This document shows, piece by piece, positions 1 through 9,418 of a DNA stretch of 64,000 nucleotides; position 1 is the stretch's first letter; every line of letters begins with the position of its first letter. The DNA comes from Novipirellula caenicola (GTDB lineage: Bacteria; Planctomycetota; Planctomycetia; Pirellulales; Pirellulaceae). A model generated the notes under the pieces. It made no database searches. It was not told the origin of the DNA and saw nothing but the letters and a program-made list of their open reading frames with translations. The stretch lies in assembly GCF_039545035.1 (NCBI RefSeq), contig NZ_BAABRO010000013.1, forward strand, positions 186,001 to 250,000, read 5' to 3'. The position numbers and the translations under genes were made by a program.

Positions 1-2208
1 TGGTTCAAAGGGCAAATCATCCAAGCCATCCTGAACCACTCGCCATTCGCCATCATCGTTCAGATCGATTCGCAGCAATTTGTCGGTCTTCGGCAACGGC
101 GTTTCCGCCGGCCACGGCTTGGATTTGTCACAAACGATGACACAAAAAATGCCACACCGAAGCCCGCTCTCCAAGAGTGCTTGCAGATGCTTGTAACCGT
201 CTCGCGTCAGCCCCTCGGGAAAACCAATCGCCGCGATCACTCGATAGGGTTCCGCCATCGAACCGGCAAGTTCGTTGTAATCTTCGATTCGCTGAAATCG
301 ATCTCGTAAACTCGATTGCAGTACATCTTCGACGTGCTGTGCAATTTCACCGAGCCGCTCGGTGATTTGTGTCTCGCTCGCCCAAACGCGATGCCCCACA
401 AGCGATGGATCGTGGTCGGTCAGCGCCATGAAACTGGTAAAGTTTTGACCGCGTCCGACCGGATCGATCAACGTCAACTTGGCTCGCCCGGCAGCCGCTC
501 CAGTCAAGACACGCCACAGTACTTGATGAGCGACATCGATGGCTTGACCAAAGTCCGCTGACTTGGCCGAGATCAACAAACCACAATGCAATCGTCGGTG
601 CAGCACGACCGGCATCGATTCGGGAACGCTGATATCAGCCAACGTCATCGTATTGCCCGTCATCGGATTTCCCGACACTGGGTTGCCTGTCACTGGGTTG
701 CCCACTAGTTCTGCCGATACAGACGACGATTGGTGCGACGGGGTGGGGCTTCCATTTTGGCTAGCCGAGGCATCGAGCACATGACGCAAACGGCGATCGA
801 CCTTCAATTGTCCCACCGGAATAAAGTCGGTGGTCGCATCGCTTGGGCAATCGCCGTCGACCACGGCTTGCCAATCGGGGAATCGTGAACGCACACGCTT
901 GGTGGATTCGGAAATGCGGCGAAGTCCTCGCTCGACCCCATTTTCCAATCGCTCGACCAACCGAGTTCGTTCGGCATCGCGTCGCTCGGCCGCGGCAAGT
1001 CGCTGCTGGGTCAACGTTTGTTCGGTGTCGGCCAAATCCGTCGAAATACGGTTAGCCAACGAATCGGCTTTGGCCAACATCGTTTCGCTGACTCGATTCC
1101 ACGCGGTCTTGTATTCGTTGTTGGCGTTACTGAGGGCCGCGAGCAATTTTTGTTTGGCTTGTTCCCGTTCGGTGTTGATGGTTTGTTCGAGCAGGGTGAG
1201 TTGTTCGGTCCGCCACCGGGCCGCGGTTTCCAGATGAGCATCGCGTTGATTCAGCAGTTCCACCTCGGCTTCTTTGGCAGTCCGAGCAGCAATCTTCCGA
1301 CCCGCTTCGGCTGCTTCTTCGGCCGCTTCGGCAATCCGTTCGACCACTGGGTGCAATTGACGCGTCATCCGTTTCAGCGGCATCATCAACAACAGGAAGA
1401 TGGTGAACCCGATGACCCCGGCGATCGGGACTCCGGCAGCCATGGGTATCCAGGGCGGATCGAACTTCATCATCAACACGGCCAGCGCCCAGATCACGAT
1501 AAAGACGCCGACGCCAGCGGGCAGGTAGAAGGAGTCGACGATTTTGGACGCCGCCCCGGTCTGCATTTGCGTCACGGTTTGTTTACACCGCCGCGTCAAT
1601 GTATCGATGGCCTCGAGCGCTTCGCGAACATCCTGCGGTGCAGGCAACCGTTGATTGTCCTCGGGTGTTTCCGGCGGCGGCACTTCGGGTAGCTGATCCA
1701 AACGCCGCAACGTCAACGCCCGCGCCCATTCCACGTCGCCGTAAATCCGATTAAGCGATTGATCGATCTGTTCAATCTCTTTGTCGCGGTGGATCCCCGG
1801 TTTGTCTTTGCGTTCGTTGTATTGATGGTGAATCGCAGTGCAACGCGCTTTGACTTTGCGTTCGATCGCATCCTTCCAAACGCTGGCTTTTTTGCGATAG
1901 ACCGCGCCGAGCCGATTCAGTTCTTGGCGGTTTTTGATCGCAAATGCTTCGTATTGGCTGGTCAGCTTCTCTTCCTGCTCGTCCCATTCCAACAGCATGC
2001 CGCGACGCATGTGCCGACAAGCATCGGTTTTAACCGCACGCTGCGACCCGAGCGTCGTTTCTTCGCTTTCGCTTTCCTTGGCATGACGTTCGATCAGCGA
2101 TTGATGTTCGGCCACACTCGAGCGAAACCGGTCTTCCAACCCCTCCAATAACCGACGCTGGCGAGTGGGGTTTAACAGTCCGACGGGACCAACCGATGAA
2201 TCTTTCAT
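1..2208 (-). CDS. FtsK/SpoIIIE-like ATPase, N-terminal part (cut by window edge)
   Basis: Open on the minus strand from an ATG at 2208 to base 1 (736 codons seen), so the C-terminus, including any Walker A motif, lies outside. Residues about 15-110 are charged and helical (probable coiled coil). Two hydrophobic segments at about 227-246 and 252-275 form a membrane hairpin, followed by a long Glu/Ala/Arg coiled coil (about 285-400). After a short Gly-Asn-Pro repeat, the segment around 560-640, with LTLIDPVGRGQNFTSF near 575, looks like the region that precedes the P-loop in large FtsK/SpoIIIE proteins of planctomycetes and actinobacteria. Such ATPases pump DNA or drive type VII secretion. It sits 76 bp downstream of a small WXG100-like gene, which favours the secretion reading. 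The family call is from sequence resemblance only. Confidence 0.62.
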   Translation of the reverse strand, partial: MKDSSVGPVGLLNPTRQRRLLEGLEDRFRSSVAEHQSLIERHAKESESEETTLGSQRAVKTDACRHMRRGMLLEWDEQEEKLTSQYEAFAIKNRQELNRLGAVYRKKASVWKDAIERKVKARCTAIHHQYNERKDKPGIHRDKEIEQIDQSLNRIYGDVEWARALTLRRLDQLPEVPPPETPEDNQRLPAPQDVREALEAIDTLTRRCKQTVTQMQTGAASKIVDSFYLPAGVGVFIVIWALAVLMMKFDPPWIPMAAGVPIAGVIGFTIFLLLMMPLKRMTRQLHPVVERIAEAAEEAAEAGRKIAARTAKEAEVELLNQRDAHLETAARWRTEQLTLLEQTINTEREQAKQKLLAALSNANNEYKTAWNRVSETMLAKADSLANRISTDLADTEQTLTQQRLAAAERRDAERTRLVERLENGVERGLRRISESTKRVRSRFPDWQAVVDGDCPSDATTDFIPVGQLKVDRRLRHVLDASASQNGSPTPSHQSSSVSAELVGNPVTGNPVSGNPMTGNTMTLADISVPESMPVVLHRRLHCGLLISAKSADFGQAIDVAHQVLWRVLTGAAAGRAKLTLIDPVGRGQNFTSFMALTDHDPSLVGHRVWASETQITERLGEIAQHVEDVLQSSLRDRFQRIEDYNELAGSMAEPYRVIAAIGFPEGLTRDGYKHLQALLESGLRCGIFCVIVCDKSKPWPAETPLPKTDKLLRIDLNDDGEWRVVQDGLDDLPFEP
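643..702 (-). repeat. In-frame 15-bp tandem repeat (Gly-Asn-Pro pentapeptides)
   Basis: Four consecutive 15-bp units encode GNPVT, GNPVS, GNPMT and GNTMT at residues about 503-522 of the FtsK-like protein. It is probably a flexible linker between the coiled-coil stalk and the ATPase part. Copy number could vary between strains by slippage. Confidence 0.85.
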
Positions 2209-2284
2209 TGTTCGCAGCGTTTTTCAGGAGGACAGCGTCAATCAAGGCAGTTGACAAGGACGGTTCTCGGGGACAGCCAACACT

Positions 2285-2542
2285 TCATTCTAACCTGTCC
2301 GAGCTCACCAGATCATCCTTAAGTGCGTCATCGGCGCGGCGAATCACGTCACAAAACTCTTGCAGTGCGGCCGAAACGCGGCTTAAACTTGGTCCGATCG
2401 TCGTCAGATGCTGCTGCTCGAATTGGCGACAGCGGTCGTCGAGCCAATCTTGGCGGACCTCACTCCAGAGCCGCGAAAACTCGGTGAAATCTCGCTTGAT
2501 TCGATTTTCCGCATCCTGGATAGGACCTAATTTGATTGCCAT
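2285..2542 (-). CDS. Small helical protein, WXG100/ESAT-6-like
   Basis: 85 residues, wholly helical and charged, with no signal peptide or membrane segment. The start is the ATG at 2542, which overlaps the upstream TGA stop as ATGA, so translation is probably coupled. A motif QDWLDDRCRQFEQQHL sits at about residues 31-46, followed by regularly spaced hydrophobics. WXG100 proteins are about 100 residues long, form a helical hairpin with a central W-x-G turn, and are partners of FtsK/EccC-type ATPases. Here the turn reads W-L-D rather than W-x-G, so the match is by size, helicity and neighbourhood rather than exact motif. It could instead be an unrelated helical accessory protein. Confidence 0.6.
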   Translation of the reverse strand: MAIKLGPIQDAENRIKRDFTEFSRLWSEVRQDWLDDRCRQFEQQHLTTIGPSLSRVSAALQEFCDVIRRADDALKDDLVSSDRLE

Positions 2543-4089
2543 CACACGTCCGACGAAGGATTGAAGGTCCGCAGCATCTTGCGTCCCTTGTACAGATTGA
2601 ATACGTCCCCGGGCGTCAACGGCCGCGCTCGCCCCGCAACCGCTTGGTCGATCGTTTCCAAGCCATCGGTCACCACGACACATTCGGTCGAGTCGCGAAC
2701 GGCGTTGAATACCCCCGCTTGTTCATCCAAGAAAAAACCGAGCAGCGCCGGTTTGATCTCTTCGTATTCTAATGATTCGAGATGCTTGACGTAGTCCTTC
2801 ATCGCACGTTGTTGAGCGACGTTGAACTGATCTGCCGGGATCGCAAAAATCTCAGGGTGTTCCGCGTGCCACCCCGCATAGATCGCATAAATGTCTTCGA
2901 GCGGAAGATCGGCGACGTCGCTGGAAAATGCAAAGGTGACCGGCCCGGTGATACCAACATTACTATATTTTTTCTCGCCGAAACTGTATTCGAATCGCAC
3001 CAGATGGACATCGACGCGATCAGTAAAACTCGGCCACAACATCCGCCGCGAATCAACCACTTCGAGCGATGTCGGTGGCACCCCCATTTGTTGCGGCTGA
3101 GTCAACCACAATGACATCTCTGCTTCGGCCGTGGCGACATCGGATCGCAATTCGGGATTAATCTGATCTCCTAATCCAAGTTCATCGGCATACGCGATCG
3201 CTCGCAGTCGGGCGGCGGGATCGGCCGTCAATTCCAACAACCGCTTGATGCCTTGTTCATCTTTCAATCGTGCCAGCGCTCCGGCGGCTTCACACTGCAC
3301 CCGGCGATGTTTTAATTCAACGGTCTGGTTCAATTTTCCAATCGACGATTCGTCGCCGATCAACCCGACTGCGTCACACAGCGATACCGCCAACGAGACC
3401 GCCTCGCCCAACGTCGCTTGCACCGTTTCGACGTCGTCACCAAAGGCGTGAGGATTCTCTTCGAATCGGCCCAACCGATTGCTGACTTCGCCCAACAAGT
3501 GATTGAGCATCGCTAGGTTTTCAGCCGCCGGATGCGGCGACACGTTGCGTTCTCGCACCAAGAAATTGGCCAGATCCAATGTTGGTGCCGCCAACGATGG
3601 GTATTGCAAACACTGCAGCAGCCGCGGGAACACGAGTCCGATTTTCCACTGACGATTTTGCATCAGCGGGCTGATCGCCTGAGCCGCGTCCATCCACTTT
3701 TGCGGCGGCGACTGCTCTAACCGATCCATCAATACGGCTAGCGATTGATCGGATTGGATCATCGCCAACAACTGCAAAAGCAAGTGACGATTCGGAGTCG
3801 CCTCGGGCAATGCTTGATCGAGTCGCCGGATGTGTTCGGCATCCACTTCGGCAAACGATTCGCCACGACTCTCTGCGGCCGCTCGAATCACGCGGCCGTG
3901 CACGACATGCAGCAGTCCGCCTAAGATCGCGGGATCCGAGCGACGCACGAGGTCGTCTTGCTCGCTCAGCTGCGAGATCAGATCCGCGCCTTGGTAAGAA
4001 TCGTTTTCGGCAAGTTCTCTTAATCGCCAACCCGCCGCAACGGGATCCGCGGACGGGCCTAGCAGGGCAATAAGTGTTTCGTTTTGCAA
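2542..4089 (-). CDS. HEAT-repeat protein upstream of FtsK-like gene
   Basis: 515 residues, read from a TTG at 4089; no ATG is placed better. The first half is leucine-rich and helical. Residues about 255-310 show a clear HEAT/PBS-lyase-type repeat (VQCEAAGALARLKDEQG followed by LLELTADPAARLRAIAYADE), typical of scaffolding proteins. The C-terminal half is a mixed domain I do not recognise, ending in a Lys/Arg-rich tail. The stop overlaps the next start as ATGA, so it is co-translated with the small helical protein and then the FtsK-like ATPase. A scaffold or adaptor role in that complex is inferred from context. There is no signal peptide, so it is probably cytoplasmic. Confidence 0.75.
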   Translation of the reverse strand: MQNETLIALLGPSADPVAAGWRLRELAENDSYQGADLISQLSEQDDLVRRSDPAILGGLLHVVHGRVIRAAAESRGESFAEVDAEHIRRLDQALPEATPNRHLLLQLLAMIQSDQSLAVLMDRLEQSPPQKWMDAAQAISPLMQNRQWKIGLVFPRLLQCLQYPSLAAPTLDLANFLVRERNVSPHPAAENLAMLNHLLGEVSNRLGRFEENPHAFGDDVETVQATLGEAVSLAVSLCDAVGLIGDESSIGKLNQTVELKHRRVQCEAAGALARLKDEQGIKRLLELTADPAARLRAIAYADELGLGDQINPELRSDVATAEAEMSLWLTQPQQMGVPPTSLEVVDSRRMLWPSFTDRVDVHLVRFEYSFGEKKYSNVGITGPVTFAFSSDVADLPLEDIYAIYAGWHAEHPEIFAIPADQFNVAQQRAMKDYVKHLESLEYEEIKPALLGFFLDEQAGVFNAVRDSTECVVVTDGLETIDQAVAGRARPLTPGDVFNLYKGRKMLRTFNPSSDV

Positions 4090-4132
4090 AGTAGATCGTG
4101 TGGATGAGAGTTTTTGACAGACGGCGAGCCGA

Positions 4133-5593
4133 TCAACTCAAGATCTCACTCACCACTCGGGTTTCTTCGACCCCTGTTAAACGTTGATCAAGACCAAGAA
4201 ATGGATACGTAAACCGCTGATCATCAATCCCCATTAGATGTAAGATTGTGGCGTTCAGGTCATGAATGTGCACGGGGTCTTTGACCACGTTGTAGCTAAA
4301 TTCGTCGGTTTCGCCATGCACCACCCCTCCTTGGACCCCACCGCCGGCCAGCCAAACGGTAAAGCATTTGGGATGATGATCGCGACCATAATTGGTCTTC
4401 GTTAATCCGCCCTGGCAATAAATCGTACGGCCAAATTCACCGCCCCATACCACCAGCGTATCGTCCAGCATCCCCCGCTGTCGCAGATCCGTCAACAGCG
4501 CCGCCGAGGGCTGGTCGACGTCGCGACATTGATTCGGCAGATCCTTCGGCAACGCCCCGTGTTGGTCCCATCCTCGATGGAAAATTTGGGTAAAACGGAC
4601 GCCACGTTCCGCCATCCGCCGCGACATCAAACAACAATTCGCAAACGTTCCCGGCGTCGTCACGTCAGGGCCGTACAGATCGAGAATGTATTTCGGTTCA
4701 TCGCTGATGTCGGTCAAATCAGGCACACTGGTCTGCATCCGGAACGCCATCTCGTACTGAGCGATACGCGCATGCGTTTCCGGATCGCCGAGTCGGTCCG
4801 CCGTTGCGGAATTGAGCCGCGACAGCGAATCGAGCATCCGGCGACGCACCGCCGGGTCGACGCCATCGGGATTGGACAAATACAGCACCGGATCGCCGCT
4901 GCTTCGCAGTGCCACCCCTTGATACTTACTCGGCAAATACCCGCTGCCCCACAATCGGTTGTAAAGGGCTTGCGCTTCTTTGCGTCCAGTCCACGAAGCG
5001 GTCATCACGATAAACGCGGGCAAATTCTCGTTTTCGGTTCCTAAACCGTAGCTCAGCCACGACCCGAGACTCGCTTTGCCGGGCAATTGGTTGCCCGTAC
5101 AAATGTAGGTGATGGCGGGATCATGATTAATCGCCTCGGTATACATCGATTTGATCAAGGCTATATCGTCGACTTTGCTGGCCATGTGAGGAATCAGCTC
5201 ACTAGCCATCGTTCCGGCGGCCCCATGCGGCGAAAACTTGTAAATGCTCGGGGCGATGGGAAAGCGAGCCTGACCGCTGGTCATCGTGGTCAACCGCTGC
5301 CCTTTGCGAATCGACTCGGGCAAATCCTTGTCGTACCAATCCGCCATCGCCGGCTTGTGATCCCACATGTCCATCTGGCTCGGCGCCCCGGACATGAACA
5401 AATAGATGGCCCGCCGAGCCTTGGGTTCATGATGAGGCAAATTCGGCAGCCCTCCGACCGCGCCGCGATTGGCCGCCGCTGCGGGTGCCGCCGATGCGTC
5501 CAACGACGCCAATGCCGCAGCACCGATCCCGGCCGACGATCGCGAGAAAAAAGCTCGCCGCGTCATTTGTTCCCAATGCGGATTCGTTTGCAT
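4133..5593 (-). CDS. DUF1501 family protein
   Basis: 486 residues. The N-terminus has [12 protein letters not shown] followed by an Ala-rich hydrophobic stretch, a twin-arginine-like export signal. The body carries DUF1501 hallmarks ([21 protein letters not shown], then [11 protein letters not shown], then [19 protein letters not shown]), an alkaline-phosphatase/sulfatase-like fold found in hundreds of planctomycete copies. Its substrate is not known. It lies 81 bp after the cytochrome/DUF1549/DUF1553 gene on the same strand; this pairing is characteristic of the phylum, and the two are probably one operon acting outside the cytoplasmic membrane. Length is typical for the family. Confidence 0.93.
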   Translation of the reverse strand: MQTNPHWEQMTRRAFFSRSSAGIGAAALASLDASAAPAAAANRGAVGGLPNLPHHEPKARRAIYLFMSGAPSQMDMWDHKPAMADWYDKDLPESIRKGQRLTTMTSGQARFPIAPSIYKFSPHGAAGTMASELIPHMASKVDDIALIKSMYTEAINHDPAITYICTGNQLPGKASLGSWLSYGLGTENENLPAFIVMTASWTGRKEAQALYNRLWGSGYLPSKYQGVALRSSGDPVLYLSNPDGVDPAVRRRMLDSLSRLNSATADRLGDPETHARIAQYEMAFRMQTSVPDLTDISDEPKYILDLYGPDVTTPGTFANCCLMSRRMAERGVRFTQIFHRGWDQHGALPKDLPNQCRDVDQPSAALLTDLRQRGMLDDTLVVWGGEFGRTIYCQGGLTKTNYGRDHHPKCFTVWLAGGGVQGGVVHGETDEFSYNVVKDPVHIHDLNATILHLMGIDDQRFTYPFLGLDQRLTGVEETRVVSEILS

Positions 5594-5674
5594 GATCGTT
5601 CTCTTGTTTACGGTTTGGCTGAATTCGTTTTCGGCGTGCTGCCACTCACTCGACCGGGCTACTTGTTTAACACG

Positions 5675-8600
5675 CTACTTGTTTAACACTTCATCCAGGT
5701 TCAATAGCGTGCTGCAAACCATCGTCCAGGCCGCCAATTCCGCCGACGATGTCCCCACCAACTTCTCGGCAGCTTCGGGCTGCAATGCATAGTGCTGCAT
5801 CAAATCCTCGGCCAACTGAGTTAATTCGCTTGTTTCCGCGGCCAAGGCGGGCCGCATCGTTACTCGCTCGAACACCCACTGGATCTTTTCTTCGGCGGTT
5901 TGCAGATCGGATCGCTCGGTGATTTGCCGCCCCAATTGTTTCGCGGCTTCGAGAAACTGAGTCTCGTTCATCAACAACAACGCTTGTAGCGGCGTGTTGG
6001 TCCGCTCGCGACGAGCGATACACGATTCGCGACTTGGTGCGTCAAAGGTCGACAATTGCGGCGGTGCACTGGTCCGTTTCCAAAACGTATAGACGCTGCG
6101 TCGATAGATCTTGTCGCCTTCATCAGCTTTGAATCGAACCGTGTTGCTTCCGGAATAGCCCACCGCCAACCAGAGCCCCGCAGGTTGTGGCGGTTTCACA
6201 CTGGGGCCGCCCAATTGATCCACCAACAATCCCGATACCGCCAACGCTTGATCCCGCAGCATCTCGCCATCGAGCCGGAACCGCGGGCCGCGAGCCAGCA
6301 AACGGTTGCGTGGATCGACCTGCAATTGGATCGGCTCGGCTTTCGCCGATCGTTGATAGGTGTCACTCATCACGATCGATTTCATCAATCGTTTGATGTC
6401 CCATCCCTGTTCGCGAAAATCGACTGCCAACCAATCGAGCAATTCCGGGTGACTCGGTTGTTCGCCTTGGCTGCCGAAATCTTCGCTGGTCTTCACCAAC
6501 CCGGTGCCGAAGATTTGTTGCCAGAACCGGTTGACCGCGACGCGTGAGGTCAACGGATGCTGGTCGGACAACAACCACTTTGCCAATCCCAATCGATCTT
6601 TGGGATCGCTGTCTTCCATCGCAGGCAAAAACGCGGGCGTCGTCCGGGAAACGTCGGGCCCGAGTTGGTCATAGGCACCACGCAGCAAAATATGAGCTTT
6701 GCGTGGCTTTTCAAGTTCTTTCCAAACCAAGGTGGTAGGAAATTCGCTCTCGACTTTTTCCTTGGCGGCTGCGATCCCTTTGGCTTGATCAACAAGTACT
6801 TGCCAATCGGGGTGAGTGCAATGGACGCTGCGGTAATACGTTCGCAGCGATTCACGATCCGCCGCCGAGCGTTCAGACACCGGCGTTTCCAACAGCTTCA
6901 CAAGCGACGGAGACACCTGCACCATCGGCGATCGATAAGCATAACAAACCAGCGAAGGGCCGTCATGATTGACCACCTTGATATACAGATCGTTGTCTCC
7001 TTGCTTCAAATCCAATTCGATCTCTTTACCGAGCGGATCGATGTCCTGCGAACCTTGCGAGATTGCGACCTGTTTTCCATTGAGATAAACGACGTGCCCA
7101 TCGCTCGTCCCCAGCAACAACGTCGTCTTTTGTGCGACCGGGGACGTCACGGTTTGGTGCAACAAATTCACGCTGCCGTGATCTGGCACCGTTTCAAGCG
7201 AATTCACGCGGACTTCGGCAAGGTCCTCACGCAGCTGCCATTGGAACTGGTTCCCCTCATACGTGAAGGTTTGGTTCGGATCGAACGCGGCGGCTTGCGA
7301 TGCAAACGATTGCTCGTAACTCAGTTCGGTCGTGGCGACGGCAAAGGGACCGATGCTGTGAATCGGACCTCGCTGAATTTGTTTTGATTCCGGAGCGGTC
7401 GGCATCGTCTCGGACAACGACAAGCGAACCGTGCGAAATTGATGCTGTGAAAACTGTGACTGGTACTTCAGTTGTACCCGCAGCTTCGCATCGGCGGTTT
7501 CGGTTAACAGCGTGCCGAGATCGAACCATGCGGTTCGACCACCGGTTTGCTCGTGTCCCGCTGCCGCCCAGCCTTCGTTGGGCTTGATTTTACCATCGAT
7601 CGCATAGGTGACCGCGAACGCGCCGTTGGTTTGTTCGATATCGGCGATCGCACCGCGAATCGGAACGGGAATCCAGTTCTCGGGATCGTCGCCATGTTGC
7701 ATCTCCAGCACGATTTCCGACAACACCACATTGCCGTTGGATGACAATCCGACTCGTTCCTCGGACGAATTCACCAGTGCTTCCAACCGCAACGATCTCC
7801 AAGGCGTGTTGGCGGGCAAAGGAGTGAGGATCGTCGTCGTGTCTTTGGCAGCGACCTTGCCCACGACTTCGACGGCATGATCCTCGCGGATTTTCATTTC
7901 CACCTCGGCGTCGGACACCGCCGATTCAGGGGCGAGAACCGTCCACGCAGGCGGTTCGCTACTGCCGAGGCCGCGTTCCCAAACCAGTTGAGCTTGATCG
8001 ACGGATTCGATGGGGCCATCCATCTGCTCGCGAATGTCACGCAGCGTTTCGTCAAACTCAGCAATCTCTTTTGCTTGTTCGGCCGTAGGCACTTTGATCG
8101 ATGGCGCCGAATCTTTGACGTTGCCGTCCATCGCCTTGCCGTCCAGACTGTTAAAGAAGGCGGACAACGAGTAATAGTCGGTCGTGGTGATCGGATCAAA
8201 CTTGTGGTCGTGACACACGCTGCAGCCGGTTGTCAGGCCCAGGAAAACGGTACCAAACGCATCCGTGCGATCGATCACGTTGCGTGCAAACACCTCTTCG
8301 ACAATCGAACCGCCTTCGTTGGTGGTAACGTTCAAGCGATTGAAACCGCTGGCTATCTTTTGCGAAACGGTGGCATCCGGAAGCAAATCACCAGCTAATT
8401 GCTCGGTGATAAATTGGTCCATCGGCATGTTGCTATTGAATGCGTTGATCACCCAATCTCGGTACAGCCACATTTCGCGGTAATTGTCCAAGTGCAATCC
8501 GTGGGTATCGCCGTATCGCACCAAATCCAACCAATACCGGCTCATGTGTTCGCCGTAATGGTGCGACGCCAACAAACGGTCGACCAAATGCTCGACCGCA

Positions 8601-9181
8601 TCCGGCGATGTGTCATTCAGGAAGGACTCGGCATCGCGATCAGACGGCGGCAAACCGGTCAGATCGAAACAAATTCGTCGCAACAGCGTTCGGCGATCGG
8701 CAGGCCCGTTGGGTTCCAGCCCGACCTGTTCCAATTCGGCGTTGATAAACGCATCAATCGCGGTGCTGGCCGTACGGATCTCGCGACCATCAACCGTGGT
8801 TTTCTGAGGCGTCTGAAATGCCCAATGCTCGCTATACGCAGCACCTTGATCGACCCATTGCTTGAGCGTTTCGATTTGTTCGCCGCTGAGTGGCTTCCCA
8901 AACTTTGGCGGCGGCATCAGCATGTCAGCGTCATCGGATAGAATCCGCGTGATCAATTCGCTGTTGTCGAGCTCGCCGGGCTCGACCGCTCCCAACACCC
9001 CCTCGGACGTATCCAAACGCAAATCCGCTTCACGATGCTCTTCGTCGGGCCCGTGACAAGCGAAACAGTGATCCGACAAAATGGGACGTACGTCGCGGCC
9101 AAAATCAATGGTCTTCGAATAAGCTACTGAGGCGAGCGGAAATACGAGCCAAAAACAGATAGCGATTCGAGCATGAATCAT
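5675..9181 (-). CDS. Planctomycete cytochrome c / DUF1549 / DUF1553 protein
   Basis: 1168 residues from the ATG at 9181, chosen because it begins a signal peptide (IAICFWLVFPLASVAYS) and has AGGA upstream; the frame stays open to 9313 but that extension is not signal-like. A haem-binding CFACH motif lies at residues 39-43. DUF1549 follows (about 137-345, with the conserved GCSVCHDHKFDP segment), then a beta-rich carbohydrate-binding-like middle (about 430-620), and DUF1553 (about 860-1120, with LTSRVAVNRFWQQIFG). These proteins are exported and suspected to take part in oxidative polysaccharide breakdown, but no reaction is proven. It is probably co-transcribed with the DUF1501 gene downstream. 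Confidence 0.93.
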   Translation of the reverse strand: MIHARIAICFWLVFPLASVAYSKTIDFGRDVRPILSDHCFACHGPDEEHREADLRLDTSEGVLGAVEPGELDNSELITRILSDDADMLMPPPKFGKPLSGEQIETLKQWVDQGAAYSEHWAFQTPQKTTVDGREIRTASTAIDAFINAELEQVGLEPNGPADRRTLLRRICFDLTGLPPSDRDAESFLNDTSPDAVEHLVDRLLASHHYGEHMSRYWLDLVRYGDTHGLHLDNYREMWLYRDWVINAFNSNMPMDQFITEQLAGDLLPDATVSQKIASGFNRLNVTTNEGGSIVEEVFARNVIDRTDAFGTVFLGLTTGCSVCHDHKFDPITTTDYYSLSAFFNSLDGKAMDGNVKDSAPSIKVPTAEQAKEIAEFDETLRDIREQMDGPIESVDQAQLVWERGLGSSEPPAWTVLAPESAVSDAEVEMKIREDHAVEVVGKVAAKDTTTILTPLPANTPWRSLRLEALVNSSEERVGLSSNGNVVLSEIVLEMQHGDDPENWIPVPIRGAIADIEQTNGAFAVTYAIDGKIKPNEGWAAAGHEQTGGRTAWFDLGTLLTETADAKLRVQLKYQSQFSQHQFRTVRLSLSETMPTAPESKQIQRGPIHSIGPFAVATTELSYEQSFASQAAAFDPNQTFTYEGNQFQWQLREDLAEVRVNSLETVPDHGSVNLLHQTVTSPVAQKTTLLLGTSDGHVVYLNGKQVAISQGSQDIDPLGKEIELDLKQGDNDLYIKVVNHDGPSLVCYAYRSPMVQVSPSLVKLLETPVSERSAADRESLRTYYRSVHCTHPDWQVLVDQAKGIAAAKEKVESEFPTTLVWKELEKPRKAHILLRGAYDQLGPDVSRTTPAFLPAMEDSDPKDRLGLAKWLLSDQHPLTSRVAVNRFWQQIFGTGLVKTSEDFGSQGEQPSHPELLDWLAVDFREQGWDIKRLMKSIVMSDTYQRSAKAEPIQLQVDPRNRLLARGPRFRLDGEMLRDQALAVSGLLVDQLGGPSVKPPQPAGLWLAVGYSGSNTVRFKADEGDKIYRRSVYTFWKRTSAPPQLSTFDAPSRESCIARRERTNTPLQALLLMNETQFLEAAKQLGRQITERSDLQTAEEKIQWVFERVTMRPALAAETSELTQLAEDLMQHYALQPEAAEKLVGTSSAELAAWTMVCSTLLNLDEVLNK

Positions 9182-9418
9182 GGATGGCTTTCCTGGCGAA
9201 GGAGGGATCCGGATTTTGGTGCGAAGAGCGTCGAAATTGGCTTGGGGGATCGACGCAGAGCATAGGTGGGCGTGGGCTGTATTATAACGTCTGCGGAAGC
9301 CGCCACGAAGCAAAAGCGGTCCAAGTGTTCGTTCACTTAACCGTTATCGCCTGATAATGCGGATTAAACCTCACTATCGTGATTATTTCTCACAAGCGAC
9401 TCGCTACGGATTCCCGAA

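Noticed and set aside
1018-1692. 224-codon plus-strand frame opposite the FtsK-like gene
   Set aside because: It mirrors the coding frame on the other strand, and its residues (Phe, Gly, Arg, His runs) are typical of an antisense shadow.
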